The position numbers and the translations under genes are program-made. From contig JADWMH010000078.1 in assembly GCA_015767355.1 (NCBI GenBank), forward strand, positions 1-8,881: a stretch of 8,881 nt of DNA, in the 5' to 3' direction. Positions 1-6,877 of this stretch are shown here, one piece after another. Every line of letters begins with the position of its first letter. The stretch's first letter is position 1. The notes below the pieces were generated by a model. That model ran no database searches and had not been told where the DNA came from. It saw nothing but the letters and a program-made list of their open reading frames with translations. This DNA comes from Gammaproteobacteria bacterium (lineage in GTDB: Bacteria; Pseudomonadota; Gammaproteobacteria; Chromatiales; Chromatiaceae).

Positions 1-2
1 TT

Positions 3-90
3 TAGCCGGAATCCATTTTCTCGATCTGTAAGTGGTTGATTCTATAGATTCCGGCTACCGGATCAAGTCCGGCACAGGCCCCGCCGGAAT
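3..90. repeat. Inverted GGAATC/GATTCC repeat cluster, REP- or MITE-like
   Basis: An 11-bp perfect inverted repeat joins 3-13 (tagccggaatc) and 47-57 (gattccggcta). The right arm is also complementary to a third copy at 83-90 (gccggaat). Such attccgg...ccggaatgac units are commonly dispersed in proteobacterial intergenic regions. The element lies just past the rapA stop and may run off the left edge. No long T tract follows on either strand, so a canonical intrinsic terminator is not shown, though the folded RNA could protect or end the rapA transcript. The adjoining stretch 101-119 reads, on the minus strand, gagcctcttgcaaaactcc. That resembles ends of some insertion sequences, but this is only a resemblance. 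No transposase is visible. Confidence 0.5.
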
Positions 91-137
91 GACGAATTTT
101 GGAGTTTTGCAAGAGGCTCATACGTGACCTGCATATT

Positions 138-3065
138 TCAAATCGCTACCAGTACCCGTACAGCTTCCAGCCTAAGGCTTGAAGATTCCAGAATGGTTGT
201 TATTGTTTCAAGCTGATGTTCAAAAAAATGGATCTCCTCCGGGCGCACTGATGGATTGATCTGACTCAACGCCTTCAGGCGGTGGATCTCCCTGCGCAAC
301 GTTTTGTGCGCCTGCTGATGTGCGGACGAGATAATGTCAGGGGCCAGTGTGCCTGCCAGCTGCCGGCTCACCAGCGTCATTGCTCTGAGAGCTTTCTCTT
401 TGGCGCGGATAACCTTTGTTGCTGTTTCCCGTGCAACAGATAATTGATGGTTGAGAATATGGGAGTGAGTCAGCCTCTGTGAATGATTCCCTCCATCTTC
501 ATCGACAACCACTCTGATTATTGTCGGGGGCAGATAGCGGTTTCCCCGGAGTTGATCAGTGGATGCAGTATCGAGCGTATAGAGAGATTCCATCAGCAGT
601 GAACCGCGTGCGGCTCCGGCATATTTGACTGCCGTGAATGCGCAGTTCCCCAGTTCACTGCTGCTGATGAGTTCCATGGCGCCGCTGACCAGTGGATGAT
701 CCCAGCTCAGAAACTGAATATCTTCGTTGGCGAGCGCTTCCTCTCTGTTATAGGTCAGCGTCATACCCTCATCGGGTAATCCGGGGAATCCGCCGCTGAG
801 CATCTCCCTGCCGGGACGTATGATGCGGCAATCCGCACTTTCATCTTCACTGTCGATACCGAAGCAGTCGAAGATAGTCTCCATATAGCCGGGAAGATCC
901 GAGTGTTGATGTTGTTGCAGCGCCCGTTGTTTGAGGTCATCGGCAATGCCGGGACGGCAGGAGTTGTACTCCAGCAGGCGGTCCCGTCCGCGATGCATCT
1001 GTTCCCTGAATTGCTGATGGAGTGTGCGCGCAGACTTAACGAGTTCATCGAAGTGCGTATTGTGCTGCTGCAGTGCTTTAACAAGTTCGGCTTTTTGTTT
1101 TACATAGACAGCATTTGAAGCGGCAGAGTAGTGCACAAAGGCATCCAGACCTTCGTCATACCAGCGAAACAGCCGTTGCTGGGCGCTTCCCGACAAGATG
1201 GGGATATGGATGCTGATGCAGCTGCTTTGACCAATGCGATCCAGTCTGCCGATACGCTGTTCAAGCAGGTCAGGATTGAGAGGCAGGTCAAACAACACCA
1301 TGTGGCGGGCGAATTGAAAATTCCGTCCTTCACTGCCAATTTCCGAGCAGACAAGCAGTTGTGATCCTCTCTCCCGGTCGGCAAAAAAGGCTGCCGCCCG
1401 ATCTCTCTCAACCAGGTTGAGGCCTTCGTGGAACAGGGCTGCATGGATGCCGGCCTGATCCCTGAGTGCATGAACCAGATCAATGGCAGTTGCTGCTGTG
1501 GATGCGATGACCAGGAATTTTTCCGCTTTATGACTGCGCAGAAGTTGGATCAGCCAGTGAATGCGTGGATCGATCAGCGTCCACTGTTGCTCCTCCGGGC
1601 TCTTGACAGATTGGTAAAGCAGTTCCGGAGCGAGCAGCTTTCGCGGCTCGACCTCTGCAGGCGATGATGCCTCGATCGATGTTTTGTATGCTTCCGGCAG
1701 GGGAAGTTCGCTGGCGAATACCCGGCGCTGCGGAAAGCCCTTCACTGCAGCGCGCGTATTGCGAAAAAGAACACGCCCGGCGCCATGACGGTCGAGCAGA
1801 TGCTCGACGAGTGCGCTCCTGGCGGCTGTATCTGGCTCGCTTCCTGTGCGAGCGGATTGCAGTGTCTGGATATAGCGCAGGTTGTCTCCTTCCGGGATCA
1901 TCTCCTGCAGCAGATGAAATGTTGCATCCCCAGGCTTTTTACTCTCGAGCAGCTGTTCAACGGCATTGGCGATCGGCTCAAAATCTGCTTCTTCTTTGAT
2001 GAATGCATCAAAGTCAGGGAAGCGCTCAGGGTCGAGCAGCCGCAGGCGGGCGAAATGACTCTCCTTGCCGAGTTGCTCCGGAGTTGCGGTGAGCAGTAAG
2101 ACGCCTTTGGTGGTTGCAGCCAGCCTTTCAATCATCCGGTACTCTGGACTGGAGCCCAGTGGCGTCCATATAAGATGGTGGGCCTCATCCACGACCAGCA
2201 GATCCCACTCGCCATCGAGACACTGCAGAGCGCGCTCAGGCCGACGGCTGAGAAATTCAAGACTGCACAGCACCAGCTGTTCCGTATGAAAAGGGTTGGT
2301 AAGCGTATTGGGGTTAAGGGATGAGTCTATAGATGTGTCCAGGGTGCTTTCCTCAAGCGCTTCACAACGCCCTTCATCAAAGATTTTGAAGGAGAGGTTG
2401 AAGCGCCGCTGCATCTCAACCAGCCATTGAAACTGCAGGCTCTCCGGCACGATGATGAGGATGCGATGCGCCCGTTCTGTTATCAGCTGATGATGCAAAA
2501 TCAGCCCCGCTTCAATGGTTTTCCCCAATCCCACCTCATCCGCCAGCAGCACCCGGGGCGCATATCTGTTGGCAACCTCGTGGGCGATATAGAGTTGATG
2601 GGGAATCAGACTTGTGCGGCATCCTGTCAAACCACGCAGATCGGATGCAGCAAGACGATTCTGCTGCAGCAGTGTGCGGTAGCGCAGATCGAACCACTTC
2701 GAATCGTCGATTTGGCCAAAAAAGAGGCGTTCTGCCGGACGATTGAGCTGCATCCGGTGATTGAGATCAGTTTCATGCAGTTCAATGCTATTGCCGGATT
2801 GATTCCTGCCGATATAGCTCAGCAGGCCGTCTCGCTCTTTTACCGACTCTATTCTCAGCGATGTCTCATCATTGCCGCTAATATGATCACCACGGGCGAA
2901 GCGCACACGCGTCAGCGGCGCATTGTCACTGGCGTAGGTGAGGGTCTCTTCGGCAGCATGAAAGATGATAGTGACAGTGCGCCGGTCAGTCGCAATGACG
3001 GTTCCCAGGCCCATCTCCAGACGGGCATCGTTAATCCAGCGTTGACCGCGAATAAATTCCGGCAT
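138..3065 (-). CDS. rapA: RNA polymerase-associated ATPase RapA (HepA), SWI2/SNF2 family
   Basis: RapA binds RNA polymerase and uses ATP hydrolysis to recycle polymerase stalled after transcription. At 975 aa the protein is close to the E. coli length (about 968). The N-terminal 110 residues match the Tudor-like region (GQRWI, LGLGTV-type motifs). The helicase core follows: Walker A LADEVGLGKT at 174-183, VVDEAHH with the DEAH box at 293-296, TATPEQLG at 326-333, then SEIGSEGRNFQF at 574-585 and QRIGRLDRIGQ at 603-613 in the second RecA lobe. The remainder is the RapA C-terminal region. No key motif is missing. The ATG at 3063-3065 is supported by GGAAG 8 nt upstream. It is the last gene of a ybjQ / receiver-like / rapA series on this strand. 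A hairpin lies in its leader (3088-3130). Confidence 0.97.
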   Translation of the reverse strand: MPEFIRGQRWINDARLEMGLGTVIATDRRTVTIIFHAAEETLTYASDNAPLTRVRFARGDHISGNDETSLRIESVKERDGLLSYIGRNQSGNSIELHETDLNHRMQLNRPAERLFFGQIDDSKWFDLRYRTLLQQNRLAASDLRGLTGCRTSLIPHQLYIAHEVANRYAPRVLLADEVGLGKTIEAGLILHHQLITERAHRILIIVPESLQFQWLVEMQRRFNLSFKIFDEGRCEALEESTLDTSIDSSLNPNTLTNPFHTEQLVLCSLEFLSRRPERALQCLDGEWDLLVVDEAHHLIWTPLGSSPEYRMIERLAATTKGVLLLTATPEQLGKESHFARLRLLDPERFPDFDAFIKEEADFEPIANAVEQLLESKKPGDATFHLLQEMIPEGDNLRYIQTLQSARTGSEPDTAARSALVEHLLDRHGAGRVLFRNTRAAVKGFPQRRVFASELPLPEAYKTSIEASSPAEVEPRKLLAPELLYQSVKSPEEQQWTLIDPRIHWLIQLLRSHKAEKFLVIASTAATAIDLVHALRDQAGIHAALFHEGLNLVERDRAAAFFADRERGSQLLVCSEIGSEGRNFQFARHMVLFDLPLNPDLLEQRIGRLDRIGQSSCISIHIPILSGSAQQRLFRWYDEGLDAFVHYSAASNAVYVKQKAELVKALQQHNTHFDELVKSARTLHQQFREQMHRGRDRLLEYNSCRPGIADDLKQRALQQHQHSDLPGYMETIFDCFGIDSEDESADCRIIRPGREMLSGGFPGLPDEGMTLTYNREEALANEDIQFLSWDHPLVSGAMELISSSELGNCAFTAVKYAGAARGSLLMESLYTLDTASTDQLRGNRYLPPTIIRVVVDEDGGNHSQRLTHSHILNHQLSVARETATKVIRAKEKALRAMTLVSRQLAGTLAPDIISSAHQQAHKTLRREIHRLKALSQINPSVRPEEIHFFEHQLETITTILESSSLRLEAVRVLVAI

Positions 3066-3087
3066 CGTGATGACTTCCGTGAATCAG

Positions 3088-3130
3088 GGAAGCTCTGATC
3101 GAATCGCTACGCGCTTCAATCAGAGCTTCC
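3088..3130 (-). promoter_or_regulatory. Stable hairpin between the receiver-like gene and rapA
   Basis: A 12-bp perfect inverted repeat (ggaagctctgat at 3088-3099, its complement at 3119-3130) encloses a 19-nt loop that can itself pair further (3101-3103 with 3115-3117, 3105-3107 with 3111-3113). On the minus strand the 5' arm includes the last codons of the upstream gene, whose stop lies at 3116-3118 at the edge of the loop. The 3' arm ends 22 nt before the rapA ATG, just before its ribosome binding site. No U tract follows, so it is not a classical terminator. It could be an RNA processing or stability element, an attenuator, or a translation control element for rapA. Confidence 0.6.
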
Positions 3131-3550
3131 TGGGTTCAGCAACACTTCGAGCTCATTCTGCCGGACAGGATGCTGCAGCACGCCGTGCAGGGGATAGATG
3201 CTGTTGAGTTGTTCAACATACTGGTATTCCGGACGGCTGACAAAGATAATGACTTTGGCGTGTGGCGCATATTTCGGCAGACTGGCAAGCAGCACATCGA
3301 GGTTGCTGATATGCACGCCGGCATAGTTGTTTCCATAGCCGTAGAAGAATTCAGCCACGATGAAATCCGGAGCTTTTCTCTTTAACAGCTTGAGCGCATT
3401 ACGAACAGAATTGACCTTGTGCTCGTTGATTTTCAGCTGCTGGTAGAGGCTGGATAGGCGAGGGTGGGTTGGCGACTCGATAATTGAAAGCAGCGACTCG
3501 TTCCCACGCTCCAGCGTAGGAGCGCAGATCTGGGTAGAGGATAACTCCAT
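3116..3550 (-). CDS. Receiver-like protein of unknown function, 144 aa
   Basis: I do not recognise a named family. The second half reads like a response-regulator receiver fold with altered active site. A hydrophobic strand PDFIVAEF (61-68) has Glu67 where the phospho-accepting Asp would be expected. The strand VIIFVS (100-105) keeps a Ser at the usual Ser/Thr position. GVLQHPV (123-129) shows His-Pro where receivers have Lys-Pro. If the fold is right, this is a non-phosphorylatable pseudo-receiver; the alignment is by eye. Residues 31-60 are charged and probably helical. There is no signal peptide or membrane segment, so it is probably cytosolic. AGGA lies 7 nt before the ATG. It sits 38 bp after ybjQ and 50 bp before rapA, all on one strand, so cotranscription is likely. 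Confidence 0.8.
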   Translation of the reverse strand: MELSSTQICAPTLERGNESLLSIIESPTHPRLSSLYQQLKINEHKVNSVRNALKLLKRKAPDFIVAEFFYGYGNNYAGVHISNLDVLLASLPKYAPHAKVIIFVSRPEYQYVEQLNSIYPLHGVLQHPVRQNELEVLLNPGSSD

Positions 3551-3588
3551 ATCTATTTCCTACGGGAAGAGTGGGAGCGGAAAAAGTT

Positions 3589-3912
3589 TCATTCTCGCAG
3601 TAATACCGCTGTACCACTGACACTCACCATCAGCATGCCGCCTTTGGAACCGACTGTTTCATAGTCGATATCGATGCCGACAATGGCATTGGCGCCAAGT
3701 TGTTCGGCCTCTCGATCCATCTCCTGGAAAGCGATAGTGCGCGCCTTGCCAAGCTCTTGTTCATAGGCTGCGGACCTGCCGCCGACAATATCCCGGATCC
3801 CGGCAAAAATATCCTTGAAGATGTTTGCCCCCAATATCGTCTCTCCGGTCACTACGCCGTAGTATTGGATGATCGGTTTGTCTTCGATGGCAGGGGTTGT
3901 CGTATGAATCAT
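3589..3912 (-). CDS. YbjQ / UPF0145 family protein
   Basis: The 107-aa sequence matches the YbjQ (DUF74, UPF0145) family along its whole length. Recognisable stretches include GVVTGETILGANIFKD (19-34), the IRDIVGGRS segment, and the closing GANAIVGIDIDYETVG ... MLMVSVSGTAV. Family members form small ring-like oligomers and have been annotated as possible heavy-metal-binding proteins, but no biochemical role is firmly established. No cysteines are present, so thiol metal ligation is not supported here. The ATG is preceded by AGGAA with 7-nt spacing. It is the first gene of the ybjQ / receiver-like / rapA series, 38 bp upstream of the second gene. A possible extended -10 promoter lies about 45 bp upstream (3957-3965, minus strand). 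Confidence 0.93.
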   Translation of the reverse strand: MIHTTTPAIEDKPIIQYYGVVTGETILGANIFKDIFAGIRDIVGGRSAAYEQELGKARTIAFQEMDREAEQLGANAIVGIDIDYETVGSKGGMLMVSVSGTAVLLRE

Positions 3913-3956
3913 CTGTGAGTTCCTGAATGTCTGTGCGTCATTTGAAGCCCCGTGTC

Positions 3957-3965
3957 ATTTTACAC
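3957..3965 (-). promoter_or_regulatory. Possible extended -10 promoter of the ybjQ-rapA series
   Basis: Read on the minus strand this is GTGTAAAAT: a TAAAAT -10 box (3957-3962) preceded by a TGTG context typical of extended -10 promoters. The region 17 bp upstream (ttcagg) is a poor -35 match. It is the best candidate in the gap between tRNA-Val and ybjQ and would give a leader of about 35-40 nt. Assigned by eye only. Confidence 0.4.
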
Positions 3966-4009
3966 AGAAATTCTCCCGCCTGAACGAGTTGAGTGTAAAA
4001 ACATTGTGC

Positions 4010-4038
4010 TTGTAACCACCTCAAAGAGTGGTTACAAT
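4010..4038 (+). promoter_or_regulatory. Sigma-70-type promoter of tRNA-Val, overlapped by a perfect dyad
   Basis: The -35 box TTGTAA (4010-4015) and -10 box TACAAT (4033-4038) are separated by an ideal 17 bp. A GC-rich discriminator (gcgcgctg, 4039-4046) follows, as is usual for stringently controlled stable RNA genes. Initiation would fall near 4045, a few bases before the mature tRNA at 4052. The segment ttgtaaccac (4010-4019) and its exact complement gtggttacaa (4028-4037) form a 10-bp inverted repeat around an 8-nt spacer, so both promoter boxes lie inside the dyad arms. Confidence 0.8.
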
Positions 4039-4051
4039 GCGCGCTGCTTAC

Positions 4052-4128
4052 AGGCGCGTAGCTCAGTTGGTTAGAGCACCACCTTGACATGGTGGGGGTC
4101 GGCGGTTCGAATCCACTCGCGCCTACCA
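4052..4128 (+). tRNA. tRNA-Val(GAC)
   Basis: A 77-nt cloverleaf with encoded CCA. The 7-bp acceptor stem is aggcgcg (4052-4058) with cgcgcct (4118-4124), and the discriminator is A4125. The D stem is GCTC/GAGC. The anticodon stem is CCACC/GGTGG around TTGACAT, with anticodon GAC at 4086-4088, reading valine GUC and GUU codons. The T loop TTCGAAT is canonical. The T stem has two weak positions: C51 (4103) opposite A63 (4115), a mismatch, and G49 (4101) opposite U65 (4117). The central anticodon arm is nearly identical to the E. coli tRNA-Val(GAC) arm. It has its own promoter and terminator, so it appears to be a monocistronic unit. Confidence 0.97.
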
Positions 4129-4135
4129 ACAACAA

Positions 4136-4176
4136 AAAGGCTGATAACTCAATGAGTTGTCAGCCTTTATTTTTTT
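4136..4176 (+). terminator. Intrinsic terminator of tRNA-Val
   Basis: A 15-bp stem (aaaggctgataactc at 4136-4150 with gagttgtcagccttt at 4154-4168, one T-G wobble) closes on a 3-nt loop and is followed by attttttt (4169-4176). It lies 7 nt after the tRNA CCA. The flanking A run gives partial bidirectionality, but nothing on the minus strand ends here. Confidence 0.95.
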
Positions 4177-4244
4177 CAGGTCAGTGCGTCAATTGTATAA
4201 CCGTTTTGAATCACCACCCGTAAAAAACCAGGCTCGGTGGCAGG

Positions 4245-4526
4245 GTGTCTAAGAGACAATATGCAATTCATCATATTCATACTGCTGATTCCTGGGTTAC
4301 CTACTTCCCTGTAGAAACAATAGTCATCACTATTGAACTAACGCTGATCGGATGGATTCGCTACTCTTTGAAAATGAAGGGAGTACGTGAGTACAGGACA
4401 AATATGAAAGGGGCGTATGAAAGACTGACCGATCCCGATTATGCCAAGCCTCGCTGGTTCACATCTCCTCCGGCTGTCTATGCAATGACGGCCATCATTA
4501 TTGCACTACTGGTCTACTTCTATTAG
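4245..4526 (+). CDS. Small hypothetical membrane protein, 93 aa
   Basis: I do not recognise the family. The putative GTG start at 4245 is the first usable start after an in-frame stop at 4221-4223, and only a weak purine stretch (ggtggcagg) precedes it. The sequence has a hydrophobic but imperfect stretch around residues 23-42 (VETIVITIELTLIGWIRYSL), a charged middle with the motif RLTDPDYAKPRWF (60-72), and a strong hydrophobic C-terminal segment AMTAIIIALLVYFY (80-93) ending at the stop. This suggests a tail-anchored or two-pass inner-membrane protein. An internal ATG at residue 44 could be an alternative start. The weak start signal leaves open that this is the 3' remnant of a longer gene. 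It lies 69 bp after the tRNA terminator and converges with the next gene. Confidence 0.55.
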   Translation: MSKRQYAIHHIHTADSWVTYFPVETIVITIELTLIGWIRYSLKMKGVREYRTNMKGAYERLTDPDYAKPRWFTSPPAVYAMTAIIIALLVYFY

Positions 4527-4574
4527 TGCTTGAATTCAACCAATTAGTGCAACGACCATGCCTGCAATGATAAA

Positions 4575-4808
4575 TCAATCACCGTTGATTTGCCGGTCAA
4601 TTCTCTGCATTTTCTGATCAGCCGCCTGCTGCATGGATTGCTCAAGTCCTTTCGTCTTCTCAATCTGCCGTTGATAAAGTCCCCCCGTTTGTTGATAAAG
4701 CGCTTCTGCCGTCTCATCGACTGCCTCATCGACTGTTTTATCTGCACCGCCGAGGACGGTAAAATAAAGGATGGCCACAACGACCAGGGCTAATAATAGC
4801 TGTATCAC
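4575..4808 (-). CDS. Small single-pass membrane protein with coiled-coil tail, 77 aa
   Basis: I do not recognise the family. The N-terminus is a clear membrane anchor (IQLLLALVVVAILYFTVLG), followed by a charged, Gln- and Glu-rich, probably helical tail (residues 22-77) with regular spacing suggesting a short coiled coil. The likely start is the GTG at 4806-4808, because GGAGGAG (4816-4822) sits 7 nt upstream. A TTG at 4812-4814 would give 79 aa but lies only one base from the end of that site, which is too close. There is no lipoprotein cysteine. It probably sits in the inner membrane with its tail exposed. It converges with the upstream plus-strand gene (48-bp gap) and diverges from the large gene on its other side. 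Confidence 0.75.
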   Translation of the reverse strand: MIQLLLALVVVAILYFTVLGGADKTVDEAVDETAEALYQQTGGLYQRQIEKTKGLEQSMQQAADQKMQRIDRQINGD

Positions 4809-4815
4809 AGTCAAT

Positions 4816-4822
4816 CTCCTCC
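4816..4822 (-). promoter_or_regulatory. Ribosome binding site that fixes a GTG start
   Basis: GGAGGAG on the minus strand, the strongest Shine-Dalgarno match in the window, is 7 nt from the GTG at 4808. It favours that start over the TTG at 4814. Confidence 0.7.
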
Positions 4823-4921
4823 AGATAACATTACCTTACGAGTATATCCTACATGCCCTGGCCTTTCTAAAAAGCAGCCTCGGAATGCCAGAGGAAAATG
4901 GGGATTCCGTAATTGCTTCTG

Positions 4922-4930
4922 TGGTAAAAT
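4922..4930 (+). promoter_or_regulatory. Possible extended -10 promoter of the large P-loop gene
   Basis: TGG followed by TAAAAT (4925-4930) fits the extended -10 pattern, 35 bp before the ATG at 4966. No convincing -35 box lies at 16-18 bp. A 6-bp inverted repeat (cggaat 4881-4886, attccg 4904-4909) lies just upstream and may or may not be meaningful. Confidence 0.4.
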
Positions 4931-4965
4931 AATCGGCTATTTTTAATTAGCTGAAGAATTTGTGG

Positions 4966-6876
4966 ATGGAAAATCTCCTTGAAATTCGTGATGGTTGCAC
5001 CACTTCGGAGCAATTTCTTAAAAGTCTCTCATTTTCCCGTTACCTTACGATCTACAAGCAGGAGTTTATCGATGATCTGGACCACAGGTCCGAGCATCGG
5101 CCTGAAGCCCGGCATAAAGTCAATTTCATCAAGGAGATTTGTGCGCGGCATTTCCTGGAAATCCTTGAAGGAAACGGCTTTGAATCCCATCACGAACTGG
5201 AGCAGGCGAAACATCATGTGCGTTTCCTCGATGGCGCCTTTCATCATTTCCGTCACAAATCCTACTCGCGCCTGATTCGCCTGCAAAACGAGGTTGTCAG
5301 CACCGGCGCGGAAACGCCTGAAACCGTCAAAGATAAAGTCACCGGCAAGGCTGTCAATTTGGCTGACCTGATTCTTGAAACGCGAAGAAAGCTGATGAAA
5401 AAGGTTGGCCTGGAGTATGGTGTGCGCCGTTCACATGGTCTGGAGGTATCGCCTAACGTGACTGCCGGAGAGATCTCCGGGCACTATTTCAGGCTTCCTT
5501 CAGATTATGTGCCGCTGTCGCATGTTCCTGTCACCATTGCAGCGGACATTCGCACCGGCGTGGATTATTCGACGCCCTCGAACAAGCGCGCCTTGCCATT
5601 CTACGAGCTCGATCACAATCCACTGCGCCTGCAGGCTTTCGAACCGGATGACTGGGTTTCTGTTCCACTCCAGGTCGGGGCCTATCTGATTATTGCCTAT
5701 ATCCACAAATCCCGCGGCTGCATCGAGATGGAGCCTGGTCTGCTGAATCTGTTTCCCTTTGCCAGGGTGGCTGATATCAGGAACAGGCGCGCAGCGGATG
5801 GCATCTTCGTCTTTGGCGACCCCGCTGCCGATCTTGATGATCTCGGCTATTACTGGGATGAAAAAAATCAGGTGCTGGTGGGGCTGGTGCCAAACAGGGA
5901 TGAACTGAAATATTTTGGTTATGCCAAAAAGCCCGTATTGACCCTGCATAATGTGCTTGCAATCCGCAATGGTGAAATTCCGTTGCACTGCGGCTGCACC
6001 CGCTATATCGTGAAATTCGATGATCAGAGCGGTGAACCCTATATTACCGAGATGCTGATCAAGGCCGATGACATGGGCCGCATTCACTTGCAGAAGGGAG
6101 ACGATCACGTCATGCGCCCCTTCTTCTATGGCACCGAGACCGGCGCATTCGCCTGTCTTGACGGCTTCAGTGACGAGGCGAAAATGCAGATGGAGGGCCG
6201 TGAGGTCGGCTACAACAAGGATACCGGCTCCAACGCCCGCCAAATCGTTCCCGTCACAGACTGTGAAGAGGTAACGAACGGCGATCCGCTGGATGTGCTG
6301 CTCTATATGAATAATTTCACCCTGGTGGAGCCGGGTGAGAGCACCATCGATACGAATATGTCTGTGGATGATGCAATCGAACATCTGCGCCTGGGTGAGC
6401 GGGTCGCAGCCGGCAGTACGCAGACGGGACGCGGCTCCAAGGAGAGCAGTTACTGGGCAAATCCATTCCCGCTGCTCAAAGAGGCGGACGGTACCATTCT
6501 GCACCCTGAACTCTATGCGCAGTTTGTCAAAAATGAGAAAGAGTTCATCAACGTCGTCAGAAAGCTGGTCGAGCAAAATGAGATGCAGATTGGAGTGGCG
6601 CACAGTCAGTTGATGGCCGGTGTCTACAAGGACAACAGTGATGAGGATTTATTGCGTTGCGGCTACAAGGATCGTGATGATGTTGAGATGAATGCCCCGG
6701 TGCATCTGGCTGAAGGGCTGATCGACCTGATCAAGAATACCGCACTGCGCAAACGTGAAAACAGCGCCGACAAAGAAGAGGTTAGTATTACGATTGCGCT
6801 GGTTGGAGACAGCCGCACCGGCAAATCAGAAACGGCCGAGAAGATGGAAGGTATTTTGAGTTTGAGTTTAATCTAG
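4966..6876 (+). CDS. Large protein of unknown family ending at an HPr-kinase-type P-loop; apparently 3'-truncated
   Basis: I cannot name this 636-aa protein. The ATG at 4966 is preferred because GAAGAA (4953-4958) lies 7 nt upstream; a TTG at 4960 would add two residues. The first 150 residues are charged, His-rich and probably helical. Residues about 165-350 look beta-rich and end near IPLHCGCTRY. Residues about 375-500 carry conserved-looking motifs (MRPFFYGTETGAF, GYNKDTGSNAR, GDPLDVLLYMNN, SSYWANPFPL). At 614-621 comes GDSRTGKS followed by ETAEKM, a Walker A with the GKSETA signature seen in HPr kinase/phosphorylase. Only 15 residues follow it, ending SLSLI. The strand carrying the Walker B or equivalent acidic residues is therefore absent. 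The stop is one base from the stop of the convergent phosphatase gene. Truncation by deletion is my inference; function is unknown. There is no signal peptide or clear membrane segment. Confidence 0.85.
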   Translation: MENLLEIRDGCTTSEQFLKSLSFSRYLTIYKQEFIDDLDHRSEHRPEARHKVNFIKEICARHFLEILEGNGFESHHELEQAKHHVRFLDGAFHHFRHKSYSRLIRLQNEVVSTGAETPETVKDKVTGKAVNLADLILETRRKLMKKVGLEYGVRRSHGLEVSPNVTAGEISGHYFRLPSDYVPLSHVPVTIAADIRTGVDYSTPSNKRALPFYELDHNPLRLQAFEPDDWVSVPLQVGAYLIIAYIHKSRGCIEMEPGLLNLFPFARVADIRNRRAADGIFVFGDPAADLDDLGYYWDEKNQVLVGLVPNRDELKYFGYAKKPVLTLHNVLAIRNGEIPLHCGCTRYIVKFDDQSGEPYITEMLIKADDMGRIHLQKGDDHVMRPFFYGTETGAFACLDGFSDEAKMQMEGREVGYNKDTGSNARQIVPVTDCEEVTNGDPLDVLLYMNNFTLVEPGESTIDTNMSVDDAIEHLRLGERVAAGSTQTGRGSKESSYWANPFPLLKEADGTILHPELYAQFVKNEKEFINVVRKLVEQNEMQIGVAHSQLMAGVYKDNSDEDLLRCGYKDRDDVEMNAPVHLAEGLIDLIKNTALRKRENSADKEEVSITIALVGDSRTGKSETAEKMEGILSLSLI

Positions 6877-6877
6877 A

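Noticed and set aside
2427..3098. A 223-aa open frame on the plus strand opposite rapA
   Set aside because: The opposite strand encodes the conserved RapA N-terminal half with its Walker A motif, and this frame shows no family resemblance.
3938..4135. A 65-aa frame antisense to tRNA-Val, with the phrase GASGFEPPTPTMSRWCSNQLSYAP
   Set aside because: This is the well-known spurious translation of the reverse complement of a tRNA gene.
4129..4245. An attachment site or integrated island 3' of tRNA-Val
   Set aside because: No integrase gene and no second copy of the tRNA 3' end is visible. The tRNA is followed at once by its own terminator.
5500..6603. A 367-aa open frame on the minus strand inside the large P-loop gene
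   Set aside because: It lies wholly within a well-supported plus-strand gene, has an odd composition rich in Ile, His and Gln with no recognisable motif, and no ribosome binding site. It is a shadow frame.
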